64,000 nucleotides of DNA from Sulfurospirillum arcachonense DSM 9755 (lineage in GTDB: Bacteria > Campylobacterota > Campylobacteria > Campylobacterales > Sulfurospirillaceae), in assembly GCF_000597725.1 (NCBI RefSeq), contig NZ_JFBL01000003.1, positions 62,001 to 126,000 on the forward strand, written 5' to 3'. The translations under genes and the position numbers were made by a program. Below, in pieces: positions 1-9,032 of the stretch (position 1 is the first letter of the stretch; each line of letters starts with the position of its first letter). The notes under the pieces are model-generated. The model saw only the letters and a program-made list of their open reading frames with translations, searched no databases and was not told where the DNA came from.

Positions 1-698
1 AAATCTATTACGTATGTATCATAAGTTTCTTTTGTAAGTAAAAGGGCTCGAAGAACTTTAAGTGCAACAGCACGGTTAAAAAACATTACTAAAAGCATAT
101 AAATAGTTCTATTAACTCCTGAAATTGGAATGTTTTCCATATACTCATCACCTCCGTGATTAGCGTGAGTTACAAAAAAGTTTGAAGTGAGTCCACCTTC
201 TCCTGTATTTATTGGAAAATTTCCATTGGTTGCCCCTATAACAAATGCTCTTGTTCCCTCTGGTGATATAGAGCCATCACTCATGGCTGAGCGATAAATG
301 ATTGATTTTGTAACAAAGGGATATTTTCTTTTTTCACCTATAGTAATACTAAAGTCATCGCTTACTTCACTATCATTTAGGACTTGATTTGAGTGTTTTA
401 TAAGAAATTTTGGAAGAGGTTGTGGTTGTCCTGGTGAAAAAGATATATAATTTGGCATATCTCTACTTGCATTATATACCCAGTTGATTTTATCTCTTGA
501 TTCGTAAAAATCTTCATTAGCAAAGTATTGGCGAAATGGTTCACGAATTGCTTCAAGAAAATATCTCATTCTTCCAATAATAGGGTAATTAATAAGAAGT
601 TGATGTTTTCTTTGTACATATTTATCGTGCACAAACCAAGCAAACATAATAATTATAAAAATTGCTGTAGATATTTCAATAAATAATTCAAAAAACAT
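1..698 (-). CDS. FMN-binding glutamate synthase-family protein (partial, C-terminus outside window)
   Basis: This gene enters the window at its 5' end and runs out of the left edge, so only about 232 residues are visible. The ATG at 698 has an AAAGGA ribosome binding site. An N-terminal membrane segment (about residues 5-20) is followed by YPIIGRMRYFLEAIREPFRQ, then INWVYNAS, YRSAMSDGSISPEG and NTGEGGL. These resemble the FMN-domain proteins of the glutamate synthase family (COG0069) that stand alone with a membrane anchor. The FMN and 3Fe-4S motifs would lie in the missing part, so the substrate is unknown; true GltB function is not implied. It is divergent from the hemolysin III gene across 117 bases. 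Confidence 0.75.
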   Translation of the reverse strand, partial: MFFELFIEISTAIFIIIMFAWFVHDKYVQRKHQLLINYPIIGRMRYFLEAIREPFRQYFANEDFYESRDKINWVYNASRDMPNYISFSPGQPQPLPKFLIKHSNQVLNDSEVSDDFSITIGEKRKYPFVTKSIIYRSAMSDGSISPEGTRAFVIGATNGNFPINTGEGGLTSNFFVTHANHGGDEYMENIPISGVNRTIYMLLVMFFNRAVALKVLRALLLTKETYDTYVID

Positions 699-815
699 AT
701 TTAATCCTTTTATAATAATATTTAAATAAATATTAGCACAAATTTAATAAACCAACAGATATATGGCACAATAAAATACTAATTTGTATATAATGAACAA
801 AAATAAGGTAAATAT

Positions 816-1460
816 ATGGAAAAATTAGTAGGAAGATATAGTTTAATAGAAGAAATTATTAATGCAACAACTCATGGGATTGGTATATTATTAAGTATTG
901 TAGGTTTAGCTGTTTTAGTCGCATATGCATCACTTACAGAATCTGCAACAATAATAACAAGTTGTGCGATATTTGGAGCATCATTGATTTTTGCTTATAC
1001 TTCATCAACACTTTATCATGCAATAACTAATGAAAAAGCAAAACAAATTTTTAGGCAATTTGATCATGCATCTATATATCTTTTGATTGCAGGTACTTAT
1101 ACACCAGTTGTTTTAGTACTGTTGGGAAACACTTGGGGTTGGAGTATATTTTTTATTATTTGGTCAGTTGCTATTGTGGGCATTGTTTTAAAGTTCGTTT
1201 GCCCTCATCGATTTAAAAAATTATCCGTTGTACTATATATAACAATGGGTTGGTTTGTCGTAGTTGCTATTAATCAACTTATGGAAAACATGGCAGTAAA
1301 TGGTCTTTGGCTTATGCTCATAGGAGGGCTTTTTTATTCTATTGGTGTTATCTTTTACGTTAGAAAATCAATTCCTTATAATCATGCAATATGGCACATT
1401 TTTGTATTGTGTGGTAGCATCTCTCATTACTTTATGGTGCTCTTTTATGTGCTCCCTTAA
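816..1460 (+). CDS. trhA: Hemolysin III / TrhA family seven-helix membrane protein
   Basis: A 214-residue integral membrane protein of the PAQR-related hemolysin III family (COG1272). The family hallmarks are visible: EEIINATTHGIG near residue 11, a region with SSTLYHA near 62, the FDHASIYLLIAGTYTP block around 82-97, and a C-terminal HAIWHIFVLCGSISHY with paired histidines that probably bind a metal. Seven hydrophobic segments can be counted. Length matches the family norm. Family members have been linked to membrane energetics and lipid homeostasis rather than true haemolysis. A TATAAT-like box lies about 30 bases before the ATG, and a weak AAGG precedes the start. It stands alone. Confidence 0.9.
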   Translation: MEKLVGRYSLIEEIINATTHGIGILLSIVGLAVLVAYASLTESATIITSCAIFGASLIFAYTSSTLYHAITNEKAKQIFRQFDHASIYLLIAGTYTPVVLVLLGNTWGWSIFFIIWSVAIVGIVLKFVCPHRFKKLSVVLYITMGWFVVVAINQLMENMAVNGLWLMLIGGLFYSIGVIFYVRKSIPYNHAIWHIFVLCGSISHYFMVLFYVLP

Positions 1461-1540
1461 TTAGTATAAAATTAAATCAACTAAACAAATAAAAAGTAAT
1501 CTTTAGTTAAAATAGAGTCAAAAACTTAATAGGGCGAGAT

Positions 1541-2647
1541 ATGTTACTTCTTACACCAGGGCCAACACCGGTACCTGAAGATATTAGAATGGCGATGAGT
1601 GGGCCAACAATCCACCACAGAACACCTGAGTTTGAAGAAATTTTTGAAAAAACAAGAGAACTTTTAAAAGAACTTTTTGATATGGAAGAAGTGTTAATGT
1701 TAGCAAGTAGTGGAACAGGTGCGATGGAAGCTACTGTTTTAAATCTTTGTAAAACTAAAGCACTTACTATTAATTCTGGAAAATTTGGTGAGAGATTTGG
1801 AAAAATCTGTGAAGCATATGGTAAAGAGTATAGTGAGCTAAAGTATGATTGGGATACTCCTTCTAATGTTGCAGATGTAGTAAATGCAATTAAAAATGAT
1901 GAAAGTATAGATGCTATTTTCATACAAATTTGTGAAAGTGCAGGAGGTCTTCGTCATCCAGTAGAACAAATCGCAAAAGAAGTAAAAAAAATCAGACCAA
2001 ATATCATGGTAGTTGCTGATGGCATCACTGCAGTTGGTGTAGAAAAAATTGATACTACAAATATCGATGCTTTGATTAGTGGTTCACAAAAAGCTCTTAT
2101 GTTACCTCCAGGATTAGCTTTAATTGGACTTAGTGGTAGTGCCATGAAAGTTATAGAAGAGGGTGGTGTTGGTTATTATTTAAATTTAAAAACTGAATTA
2201 AAAAAGCAAAAACAAAATACAACAGCATATACAGCAGCAACAACTCTTATCATCGGTTTAAAAGCAATGTTAGAAAAATTACATGAAGATGGTTTTGATA
2301 AACTTTATAGTGATACAAAAAAACGTTCACTTGCAACAAAGAAAGCGCTTGAAGCACTTGATTTAAAAATATTTCCAAAAGTTCCTGCAGATGCTATGAG
2401 TGCAGTGTATGATGAAGATGCAGCACAAATAAGAAAAATTTTAAAAACGAAATATGATGTAAATATGGCAGGGGGGCAAGACCATGTTAAAACAACACTA
2501 TTTAGAATTAATCATATGGGACTAGTTGCTCCTTATGAGGCAGCATGGACATTAAATGCTATAGAAATGGCTCTTGATGAAATAGGTCGTCGTCCTTATG
2601 ATGGAGCGGCAAATGCAATTTTTAGTAAAGAATTATATAATGATTGA
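1541..2647 (+). CDS. Class V aminotransferase (alanine/serine-glyoxylate aminotransferase family)
   Basis: A PLP-dependent fold-type I enzyme of 368 residues. It begins LLLTPGPTPVP, the usual start of this family. ASSGTGAMEA near 55-64 is the cofactor phosphate-binding loop, VADGIT near 158-163 holds the PLP-pyridine aspartate (D160), and SGSQKALMLPPG carries the Schiff-base lysine at about K184. Relatives act as alanine-glyoxylate, serine-glyoxylate or serine-pyruvate aminotransferases; the substrate cannot be chosen from sequence. AGGGCGAG precedes the ATG. The gene ends inside the start of hisZ (8-base overlap), so the two are probably translated together. In Campylobacterota this gene often sits before hisZ and purA. 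Confidence 0.85.
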   Translation: MLLLTPGPTPVPEDIRMAMSGPTIHHRTPEFEEIFEKTRELLKELFDMEEVLMLASSGTGAMEATVLNLCKTKALTINSGKFGERFGKICEAYGKEYSELKYDWDTPSNVADVVNAIKNDESIDAIFIQICESAGGLRHPVEQIAKEVKKIRPNIMVVADGITAVGVEKIDTTNIDALISGSQKALMLPPGLALIGLSGSAMKVIEEGGVGYYLNLKTELKKQKQNTTAYTAATTLIIGLKAMLEKLHEDGFDKLYSDTKKRSLATKKALEALDLKIFPKVPADAMSAVYDEDAAQIRKILKTKYDVNMAGGQDHVKTTLFRINHMGLVAPYEAAWTLNAIEMALDEIGRRPYDGAANAIFSKELYND

Positions 2648-3485
2648 TGAACACGAAATACCTACTGGAAGTAGGTTGTATTTTGGGAAAAGTGCTAAAC
2701 TTAAAAGAGAGATTGAAGCCGTATCGAGTGAATTTTTAGGTGAAGCTGGTTTTGAAGAAATTGTAACTCCATTTTTTTCTTATCACCAACACCAGAGTTT
2801 AAATGAAAAAGAAATTATTCGTTTTTCAGATGAACAAAACAATATAGTATCTTTAAGGGCTGATAGTACTTTAGATGTAGTAAGATTGATGACTAAAAGG
2901 CTTGGTAGAAGTACAAAACAAAATAAGTGGTTTTATATACAACCAGTTTTTAGATACCCAAATACAGAGATAAATCAAATAGGAGCAGAGTTTATAGGCA
3001 ATAATGATTTAAGCTCAAGTATAGGTATTTGTGAAAAAGTTTTTACAAAATTTGATTTAAATCCTTTAGTTCATATAAGTAATATAAAGATTCCGAAGAT
3101 AATTGCTGAAGAGTTAAATCTTAGTTTAGATATTTTTGAAAAAGCGGAACTTCAAAAAATCTTGTCTTTAGAAATAGATTGGTTAGAAAAACTTGCTTGT
3201 TTACAAAGACCTGAGGATATTGACAAGGTTATAGAAATAGTGCCGCAAAATATTAAAGTGGAATTAAAAAAGATGAAATCACTTTATGAAAAATTAAATT
3301 ATAAAAATGTTCATTTTTCACCACTTTATTATGTCAATATGCGTTATTATGATGAACTATTTTTTCGGTTTATTGATAAAAACTGTACCCTTGCAAAAGG
3401 TGGAAGTTATGAGAGTGAAGGATTAGAGTCTACAGGATTTGGACTTTATACAGATGCGTTTATAGAAACATTAATAAAAAAATAA
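2640..3485 (+). CDS. hisZ: ATP phosphoribosyltransferase regulatory subunit HisZ
   Basis: A 281-residue protein with the class II histidyl-tRNA synthetase catalytic fold but no anticodon-binding domain. Motif 2-like residues are seen in FSDEQNNIVSLRADSTLDVVR, with FYIQPVFRYPN following; the histidyl-adenylate loop is missing. Length and lack of the C-terminal domain fit HisZ, which activates the short HisG in the first step of histidine synthesis, and not HisS. hisG is not in the window. I chose the ATG at 2640 because translation then begins at MIDEHEIPTG and overlaps the previous stop by 8 bases; upstream starts would overlap the aminotransferase by 50 bases. Confidence 0.85.
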   Translation: MIDEHEIPTGSRLYFGKSAKLKREIEAVSSEFLGEAGFEEIVTPFFSYHQHQSLNEKEIIRFSDEQNNIVSLRADSTLDVVRLMTKRLGRSTKQNKWFYIQPVFRYPNTEINQIGAEFIGNNDLSSSIGICEKVFTKFDLNPLVHISNIKIPKIIAEELNLSLDIFEKAELQKILSLEIDWLEKLACLQRPEDIDKVIEIVPQNIKVELKKMKSLYEKLNYKNVHFSPLYYVNMRYYDELFFRFIDKNCTLAKGGSYESEGLESTGFGLYTDAFIETLIKK

Positions 3486-3524
3486 ATTAAATAAAATAAA
3501 GAAAGATTTCTTCGCAAGGCTATA

Positions 3525-3571
3525 GCTTTAGTGATAGGAATTTTTGCTGAACTTTTGTTCAGTAAAAGGAG
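3525..3571 (+). promoter_or_regulatory. Structured leader of purA (hairpin abutting the ribosome binding site)
   Basis: GCTTTAGTGATAGGAATTT (3525-3543) runs into an 11-bp stem, TTTTGCTGAAC (3542-3552) with GTTCAGTAAAA (3557-3567) and loop TTTT. GGAG follows at once (3568-3571), 8 bases before the purA ATG. A matching element lies in front of the FliJ-like gene at 4932-4977 with the same order and spacing and a different but still paired stem. I infer a cis-acting translational or RNA-stability element. Confidence 0.55.
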
Positions 3572-3579
3572 AAAGTTAA

Positions 3580-4833
<1,254 letters not shown>

Positions 4834-4904
4834 AAAAGCTTTACATGTAAGGATAAATTTCTTACATGTAAAAATCAATACAATATATAAAATGGAGGGA
4901 AACA

Positions 4905-4952
4905 ATGTTATTTACAGAAGTTTCACTTCGTGCTTTAGTGAGAGGAATTTAA
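4905..4952 (+). CDS. Possible 15-residue leader peptide before the FliJ-like gene
   Basis: A tiny frame, MLFTEVSLRALVRGI, opens 7 bases after a strong TGGAGGGA and stops at TAA inside the left arm of the next hairpin. It lies between purA and the FliJ-like gene. The matching leader of purA has similar DNA but no start codon, so the conserved element may be RNA rather than protein. The very good ribosome binding site is the only evidence for translation. Confidence 0.35.
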   Translation: MLFTEVSLRALVRGI

Positions 4953-4977
4953 CTTGAACGTGTTCAAGTTAAAGGAG
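4932..4977 (+). promoter_or_regulatory. Structured leader of the FliJ-like gene (second copy of the purA leader element)
   Basis: GCTTTAGTGAGAGGAATTT (4932-4950) leads into a 12-bp stem, TTTAACTTGAAC (4948-4959) with GTTCAAGTTAAA (4962-4973) around GT. GGAG (4974-4977) abuts the stem, 8 bases before the ATG. The stem sequence differs from that at purA but still pairs, and the flanks GAGAAAGT are the same. Confidence 0.55.
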
Positions 4978-4985
4978 AAAGTCAG

Positions 4986-5402
4986 ATGAATAGTAAATTC
5001 ACTCCTATTGCTAAAGTAAGAAAACAACAACGAGATAAAGTAGAAACGCTTTTAGCAAAAGAAAGATATAAAAAAAGTGAGTTAGAGAAAAAAATTCTTG
5101 ATACTCGTCGCGAAATAGAAGAGATGAAAAGTCCTAAAGAGGGAAGTATCTCTTTAATTTCTGTATTCAGAGAACACTTAGCTATACTTAGACGTGAAAA
5201 AGACAATTTGCAAGAAGCAATGCTAAAAAGCGAGAGTGAAATCATGAGACTTCAAAGTGAATATAAACAAGCCAATACAGAGTACGAAAAAATAAAGTAT
5301 CTTGAAGAGCAAGATTTTGAAGAATGGATGGAAAAGATAAAAAAACAAGAACAGTTAGATATGGATGAAATATCTAATATTTTGTTTAACAACAAGGAGT
5401 AG
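4986..5402 (+). CDS. FliJ-like flagellar export chaperone
   Basis: A 138-residue, highly charged protein that is almost entirely predicted coiled coil: heptad-like runs from about residue 10 to 125, with LEKKILDTRREIEEM and LRREKDNLQEAML as examples. Size, start (KFTPIAKVRKQQRDKVE) and composition fit FliJ, the coiled-coil subunit of the flagellar type III export ATPase complex, but FliJ sequences are weakly conserved. Context supports it: it lies between purA and a MotE-like stator chaperone gene, the same arrangement as Cj1498c-Cj1497c-Cj1496c in C. jejuni (from memory). The stop is 5 bases before the next start. Confidence 0.65.
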   Translation: MNSKFTPIAKVRKQQRDKVETLLAKERYKKSELEKKILDTRREIEEMKSPKEGSISLISVFREHLAILRREKDNLQEAMLKSESEIMRLQSEYKQANTEYEKIKYLEEQDFEEWMEKIKKQEQLDMDEISNILFNNKE

Positions 5403-5407
5403 ATACA

Positions 5408-5941
5408 TTGAAATTTTTGTTTATTATTCTTATTTTTATAACTACAGTTTTTAGTGAAACTATTGATTGTACAAAAGTTTTTGAAGAGAGAAAAGTTGAG
5501 CTTTTAAAAGAAGTTGAAAAAATTGATGAAGCAAGACAATCTTTTGAAGCACTTCAAGCAGCAACTAATGTGCTTTTTGATAAACAAAGAGCAAAACTTG
5601 ATTCTCAAAAAGAAGATTTAAATGCAACGATGCAAGTAATATCTGCTAAAGAAGAAAATATTAAAAATATGCTTAAAAAAAATCAAGAACTTCTTGATGC
5701 CATTAATGGTGCTAAAAATGATAAGATAAGTGATACATATTCAAAAATGAAAGACTCTGCAGCAGCAGGGATTTTAGAAGCATTACCTATAAATGAAGCA
5801 GCAGCAGTAATATTTACGCTTCAAGCAAAAAAAGTATCAAAGATTATGGCAAAAATGGATCCAGTCAAAGCTTCAAAAATTACACAGAGGCTTAGAATTG
5901 GACCACCATTTGATAATGAAAAGGACCAGAATAAGGAGTAA
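5408..5941 (+). CDS. MotE-like periplasmic protein with MgtE-N-type domain
   Basis: A 177-residue exported protein. The start is TTG, supported by AAGGAG 7 bases upstream and by the signal peptide it creates (KFLFIILIFITTVFSE). A coiled coil spans about residues 25-115. A C-terminal helical domain (LPINEAAAVIFTLQAKKVSKIM, then MDPVKASKITQRL) resembles the MgtE N domain found in MotE, a periplasmic chaperone of flagellar stator proteins. The C. jejuni counterpart is, from memory, Cj1496c, a periplasmic glycoprotein. Role in stator assembly is inferred from domain and neighbours. Confidence 0.65.
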   Translation: MKFLFIILIFITTVFSETIDCTKVFEERKVELLKEVEKIDEARQSFEALQAATNVLFDKQRAKLDSQKEDLNATMQVISAKEENIKNMLKKNQELLDAINGAKNDKISDTYSKMKDSAAAGILEALPINEAAAVIFTLQAKKVSKIMAKMDPVKASKITQRLRIGPPFDNEKDQNKE

Positions 5942-5943
5942 AA

Positions 5944-6558
5944 ATGGATTTTTTAACGATTATGGCTTTTAGTGGCGCTCTTTTTATTTTCATGGCAAGT
6001 CCAGGACCTGGAACATTTGCTATTATTGCAAGAGCATTAGGTTCAGGATTTAATCATGCATTTTCCATGTCATTAGGAATAGTCCTTGGCGATTTAATAT
6101 TTTTATTGATGGCTATTTTTGGTCTTAATGCTATTGCTAATATGATGGGTGAGGTTTTTATTATAGTAAAGTATATTGGTGGTATTTATCTTTTGTATTT
6201 AGGATATAAAATTTTTACTTCTAAAGCAAACGAAAATTCTGTAAAAAATGTAAAAAGTATCTCTTATGGAAAAGATTTTATAACAGGATTATTTGTTTGT
6301 CTTTCAAATCCAAAAGTTATACTTTTTTACTTAGGATTTTTACCAACTTTTATAGATTTAAATGCACTGACAACATCAGATATTTGGTTAGTTTCTTCTT
6401 TAGTTGTTAGTATTTTAACCTTAGTTTTAGGTAGCTATGCATATTTTGCTGCTAAAGCAAAAAAGGTAATTAAACGACCAAAAACCCAAAATATTATGAA
6501 TAAACTAGCTGGAAGTGTAATGCTTGGAGCTGGTGGATATTTACTTGTAAAAAATTAA
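5944..6558 (+). CDS. LysE family amino-acid exporter
   Basis: A 204-residue inner-membrane protein with six hydrophobic segments. The LysE/RhtB signature is plain: an early MASPGPGTFAIIARALGSG (about residues 18-36) and GLFVCLSNPKVILFYLGFLPTF in the middle. Members export lysine, arginine, threonine, homoserine lactones or other small amino compounds; the substrate cannot be told. It starts 2 bases after the MotE-like gene with AAGGAG just upstream, so it shares that operon although the function is unrelated. A second LysE-type gene lies at 51514. Confidence 0.9.
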   Translation: MDFLTIMAFSGALFIFMASPGPGTFAIIARALGSGFNHAFSMSLGIVLGDLIFLLMAIFGLNAIANMMGEVFIIVKYIGGIYLLYLGYKIFTSKANENSVKNVKSISYGKDFITGLFVCLSNPKVILFYLGFLPTFIDLNALTTSDIWLVSSLVVSILTLVLGSYAYFAAKAKKVIKRPKTQNIMNKLAGSVMLGAGGYLLVKN

Positions 6559-6662
6559 ATTTTTATCATTCAGTAGTGTTATTTTAGTGACACTACTCTC
6601 ACCTAAACAGATATTTACCTTACTTTAGATAAAATACTGAAAATTCTAACGTAAGGTCTGCA

Positions 6663-7217
6663 ATGAAGATCAGATTACCACATGCACCATATATTGCAAA
6701 TAAAATAGCAATTGATTTACTTAACAGTGGTTTTATAAAACTAATCAGTGGATTAGAACCAGTAGTAAAAGCATCTCAAGAACTAATAGAAGAAGATATT
6801 AATAAAGAGATGGCTCTTGAAGAGAGAGTTGATGAGCTTTTGGATGAAAACGAAGATGATATGGAGTTTATGCAAGTAGACAGACGTAATATGTTTTGGT
6901 TAATTAAGAAAAAATTAGCAAAAGAGTACGACGTAGTTTTATCATATGAAGATAGATATAGTGCTCTTTCACATAAAATTATGGAGCTTCTTTGGAAAGA
7001 TAATTTAGTTGAGTACAATGTTACAGAAAACCGTGTTAAAAACATAATTTATGGAGCTATGGAAAAATATATTGAAAGTTTTCAAGACGTCGAAGAGATT
7101 GTTGCTGAAAAAATCACTCATTATAAGCGAAAACTAATTCCTGGAAGCCCAGAGTATGATTTAGTATTTGAGCGACTTTATGAGGAAGAATTAAGAAAAA
7201 AAGGATTACTTTTATGA
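6663..7217 (+). CDS. DUF507 family protein
   Basis: A 184-residue soluble protein that begins MKIRLPHAPYIANKIAIDLLNSG, typical of the DUF507 family found in Campylobacterota and other deep bacterial groups. It is acidic in the middle (RVDELLDENEDDMEFMQVD) and mostly helical. No catalytic motif is visible and no function is established for the family as far as I know. Its stop overlaps the ATG of carA by 4 bases, an arrangement kept in C. jejuni (Cj1495c-Cj1494c, from memory), which implies co-translation and perhaps a link to carbamoyl phosphate synthesis. Confidence 0.8.
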   Translation: MKIRLPHAPYIANKIAIDLLNSGFIKLISGLEPVVKASQELIEEDINKEMALEERVDELLDENEDDMEFMQVDRRNMFWLIKKKLAKEYDVVLSYEDRYSALSHKIMELLWKDNLVEYNVTENRVKNIIYGAMEKYIESFQDVEEIVAEKITHYKRKLIPGSPEYDLVFERLYEEELRKKGLLL

Positions 7218-8344
7218 GTTTAAAACCTATTTGGATTTATTTAGAGAATGGCATTTATTTAGAAGCAAATAGTTTTGGATATAGTGGAACTAAAGTGGGT
7301 GAAATTGTATTTAATACATCTATGAGTGGATATCAAGAAATTATGAGTGACCCTAGTTATGCTGGTCAATTTATTGTTTTTACAATGCCTGAAATTGGAA
7401 TTGTTGGAACGAATGACAATGATATGGAAAGCAAAACTATTCATGCTAGTGGGATGTTAATTAGAAATTTAAATGAAGAAGCATCTAATTTTAGAGCAAC
7501 TGCATCATTAAGTGAGTTTTTAAATACTCATGAGAGTTTGGGAATTTGTGATATTGATACAAGATATCTTACGAAGATGATTCGTGATGGTGGCCCTAAA
7601 ATGATGATAGCTTCAACAGAAGTTAGCGATAAAGATGAATTACAAAAGATTCTTGAGAATACTCCTAGAATCGAAGAAATTAATTATGCACAAAAAGTAA
7701 GTACAAAAGAAGCTTATACACATACAGATGCTGCTTGGGATGATGTAAAACTTGAGTATAAAACGGCTCAAGCCAATAGTGGTAAAAAAATAGTAGCAGT
7801 TGATTTTGGAGTTAAAAGAAATATTTTAAATGAATTGTGTGAAGTAGGATTAGATGTAGAAGTTGTACCTTCTACTTTTAATGAAGATGAACTTATAAAT
7901 AGATATAAAAGTGGCGATATTAAAGGTGTATTTTTATCAAATGGTCCTGGTGAACCTCTTGTTCTTAAAACTGAAGCAAAAAAAATAAAAAAATTAATCG
8001 ATGCAAAAGTACCTATGTTTGCTATTTGTCTTGGACATCAATTGATCTCAATTGCCCTTGGACATCCTACATATAAATTAAAATTTGGTCAACATGGTGG
8101 AAATCATCCTGTTAAAAATGAAAAAACTAATATAGTTGAAATAACTGCACAAAATCATAATTATAATGTTCCTGATTCTGTTTGTTCTATTGCTAAAGTA
8201 ACACATATGAATCTATTTGATAATACAATAGAAGGGCTAGATTATATAGATAAGCCGGTATTTTCAGTACAACATCATCCAGAAGCTAGTCCTGGACCAC
8301 ATGATAGTAAGTATATATTCAAAGAGTTTGCAGATAGACTCTAA
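7214..8344 (+). CDS. carA: Carbamoyl phosphate synthetase small (glutaminase) subunit
   Basis: CarA releases ammonia from glutamine for CarB, feeding arginine and pyrimidine synthesis. The 376-residue protein has the N-terminal CPSase_sm domain (FNTSMSGYQEIMSDPSYAGQ near residues 33-52, CDIDTRYLTKMIRDGG near 115) and a C-terminal class I glutaminase domain. SNGPGEP and FAICLGHQ, with the nucleophile at about C272, precede the catalytic pair in VQHHPEASPGP. The ATG overlaps the DUF507 stop by 4 bases. carB is not in the window, as is usual in Campylobacterota where carA and carB are separate. Confidence 0.95.
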   Translation: MSLKPIWIYLENGIYLEANSFGYSGTKVGEIVFNTSMSGYQEIMSDPSYAGQFIVFTMPEIGIVGTNDNDMESKTIHASGMLIRNLNEEASNFRATASLSEFLNTHESLGICDIDTRYLTKMIRDGGPKMMIASTEVSDKDELQKILENTPRIEEINYAQKVSTKEAYTHTDAAWDDVKLEYKTAQANSGKKIVAVDFGVKRNILNELCEVGLDVEVVPSTFNEDELINRYKSGDIKGVFLSNGPGEPLVLKTEAKKIKKLIDAKVPMFAICLGHQLISIALGHPTYKLKFGQHGGNHPVKNEKTNIVEITAQNHNYNVPDSVCSIAKVTHMNLFDNTIEGLDYIDKPVFSVQHHPEASPGPHDSKYIFKEFADRL

Positions 8345-8354
8345 GGGATAAATT

Positions 8355-9032
8355 ATAGAAACTATTAACTTTGTAGCTATTATAAGTGTTGCTTTTTTAG
8401 GAAGCCTTGGTCATTGCATTGGAATGTGCGGTGGTTTTGTTGTCGCTTATAGTAGTGCAAAGATTGATTCAAATTCGAATAAATTGACGCAATTTATTTC
8501 TCATCTTTTTTACAATTTAGGAAGAGTTACTTCTTATGTAATGCTTGGAGTCATTTTTGGCTTTTTAGGAAGTGTTATCTCTTTTTCAAAAACTTCTACA
8601 GGTTATCTCTATTTTGTTATTGGCATAATAATGGTTTTAATGGGGCTTTCTCTCATGGGGAAAATTAATTTTTTAACTTCTTTAGAGTGTTCTTTATCTT
8701 CAAATTCTTTTGTTAAAAAACTTTTTTCAAATTTAATTCATTCAAAATCATTTGCTAGTTTTTATGGTTTAGGCCTTTTAAATGGACTGTTACCTTGTGG
8801 ATTAGTATACTTTTTTGCAATTTCTGCAGCGGCTACTAGTTCAGTTTTTTGGGGAGCAATTACAATGTTGATTTTTGGTCTTTCTACAATTCCTACATTA
8901 TTAAGTTTCGGATTTATTATAGGCTTTTTAAAGAGTGGTAATTTTAGAGAAATTATGATTAAAATAGCGTCAATTGTTATTATCCTTTATGGCATTTACA
9001 TCTCTTATCTAGGATACATGGCAGTAATATGA
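8355..9032 (+). CDS. Sulfite exporter TauE/SafE-like membrane protein (probable ATA start)
   Basis: A six-helix membrane protein of the DsbD-like TauE/SafE group (COG2836). The first in-frame ATG (8424) falls inside the conserved block SLGHCIGMCGGFVVAYSS, so translation must begin earlier. The only sense codons between the upstream stop (8349-8351) and that block start with ATT (8352) or ATA (8355); AAGGG (8343-8347) is 7 bases before ATA. Starting there gives 225 residues and a complete first helix. Members near cbb3 oxidase genes are thought to serve metal or heme delivery; that role here is inferred. It overlaps the next kinase gene by 4 bases. Confidence 0.7.
   Translation: METINFVAIISVAFLGSLGHCIGMCGGFVVAYSSAKIDSNSNKLTQFISHLFYNLGRVTSYVMLGVIFGFLGSVISFSKTSTGYLYFVIGIIMVLMGLSLMGKINFLTSLECSLSSNSFVKKLFSNLIHSKSFASFYGLGLLNGLLPCGLVYFFAISAAATSSVFWGAITMLIFGLSTIPTLLSFGFIIGFLKSGNFREIMIKIASIVIILYGIYISYLGYMAVI

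Noticed and set aside
1507-1923. 138-residue minus-strand frame over the aminotransferase
   Set aside because: It overlaps a clear PLP enzyme in full and has no start signal.
2598-2639. Longer N-terminus for HisZ
   Set aside because: It would overlap the aminotransferase by 50 bases and adds residues that do not look like the start of the family.
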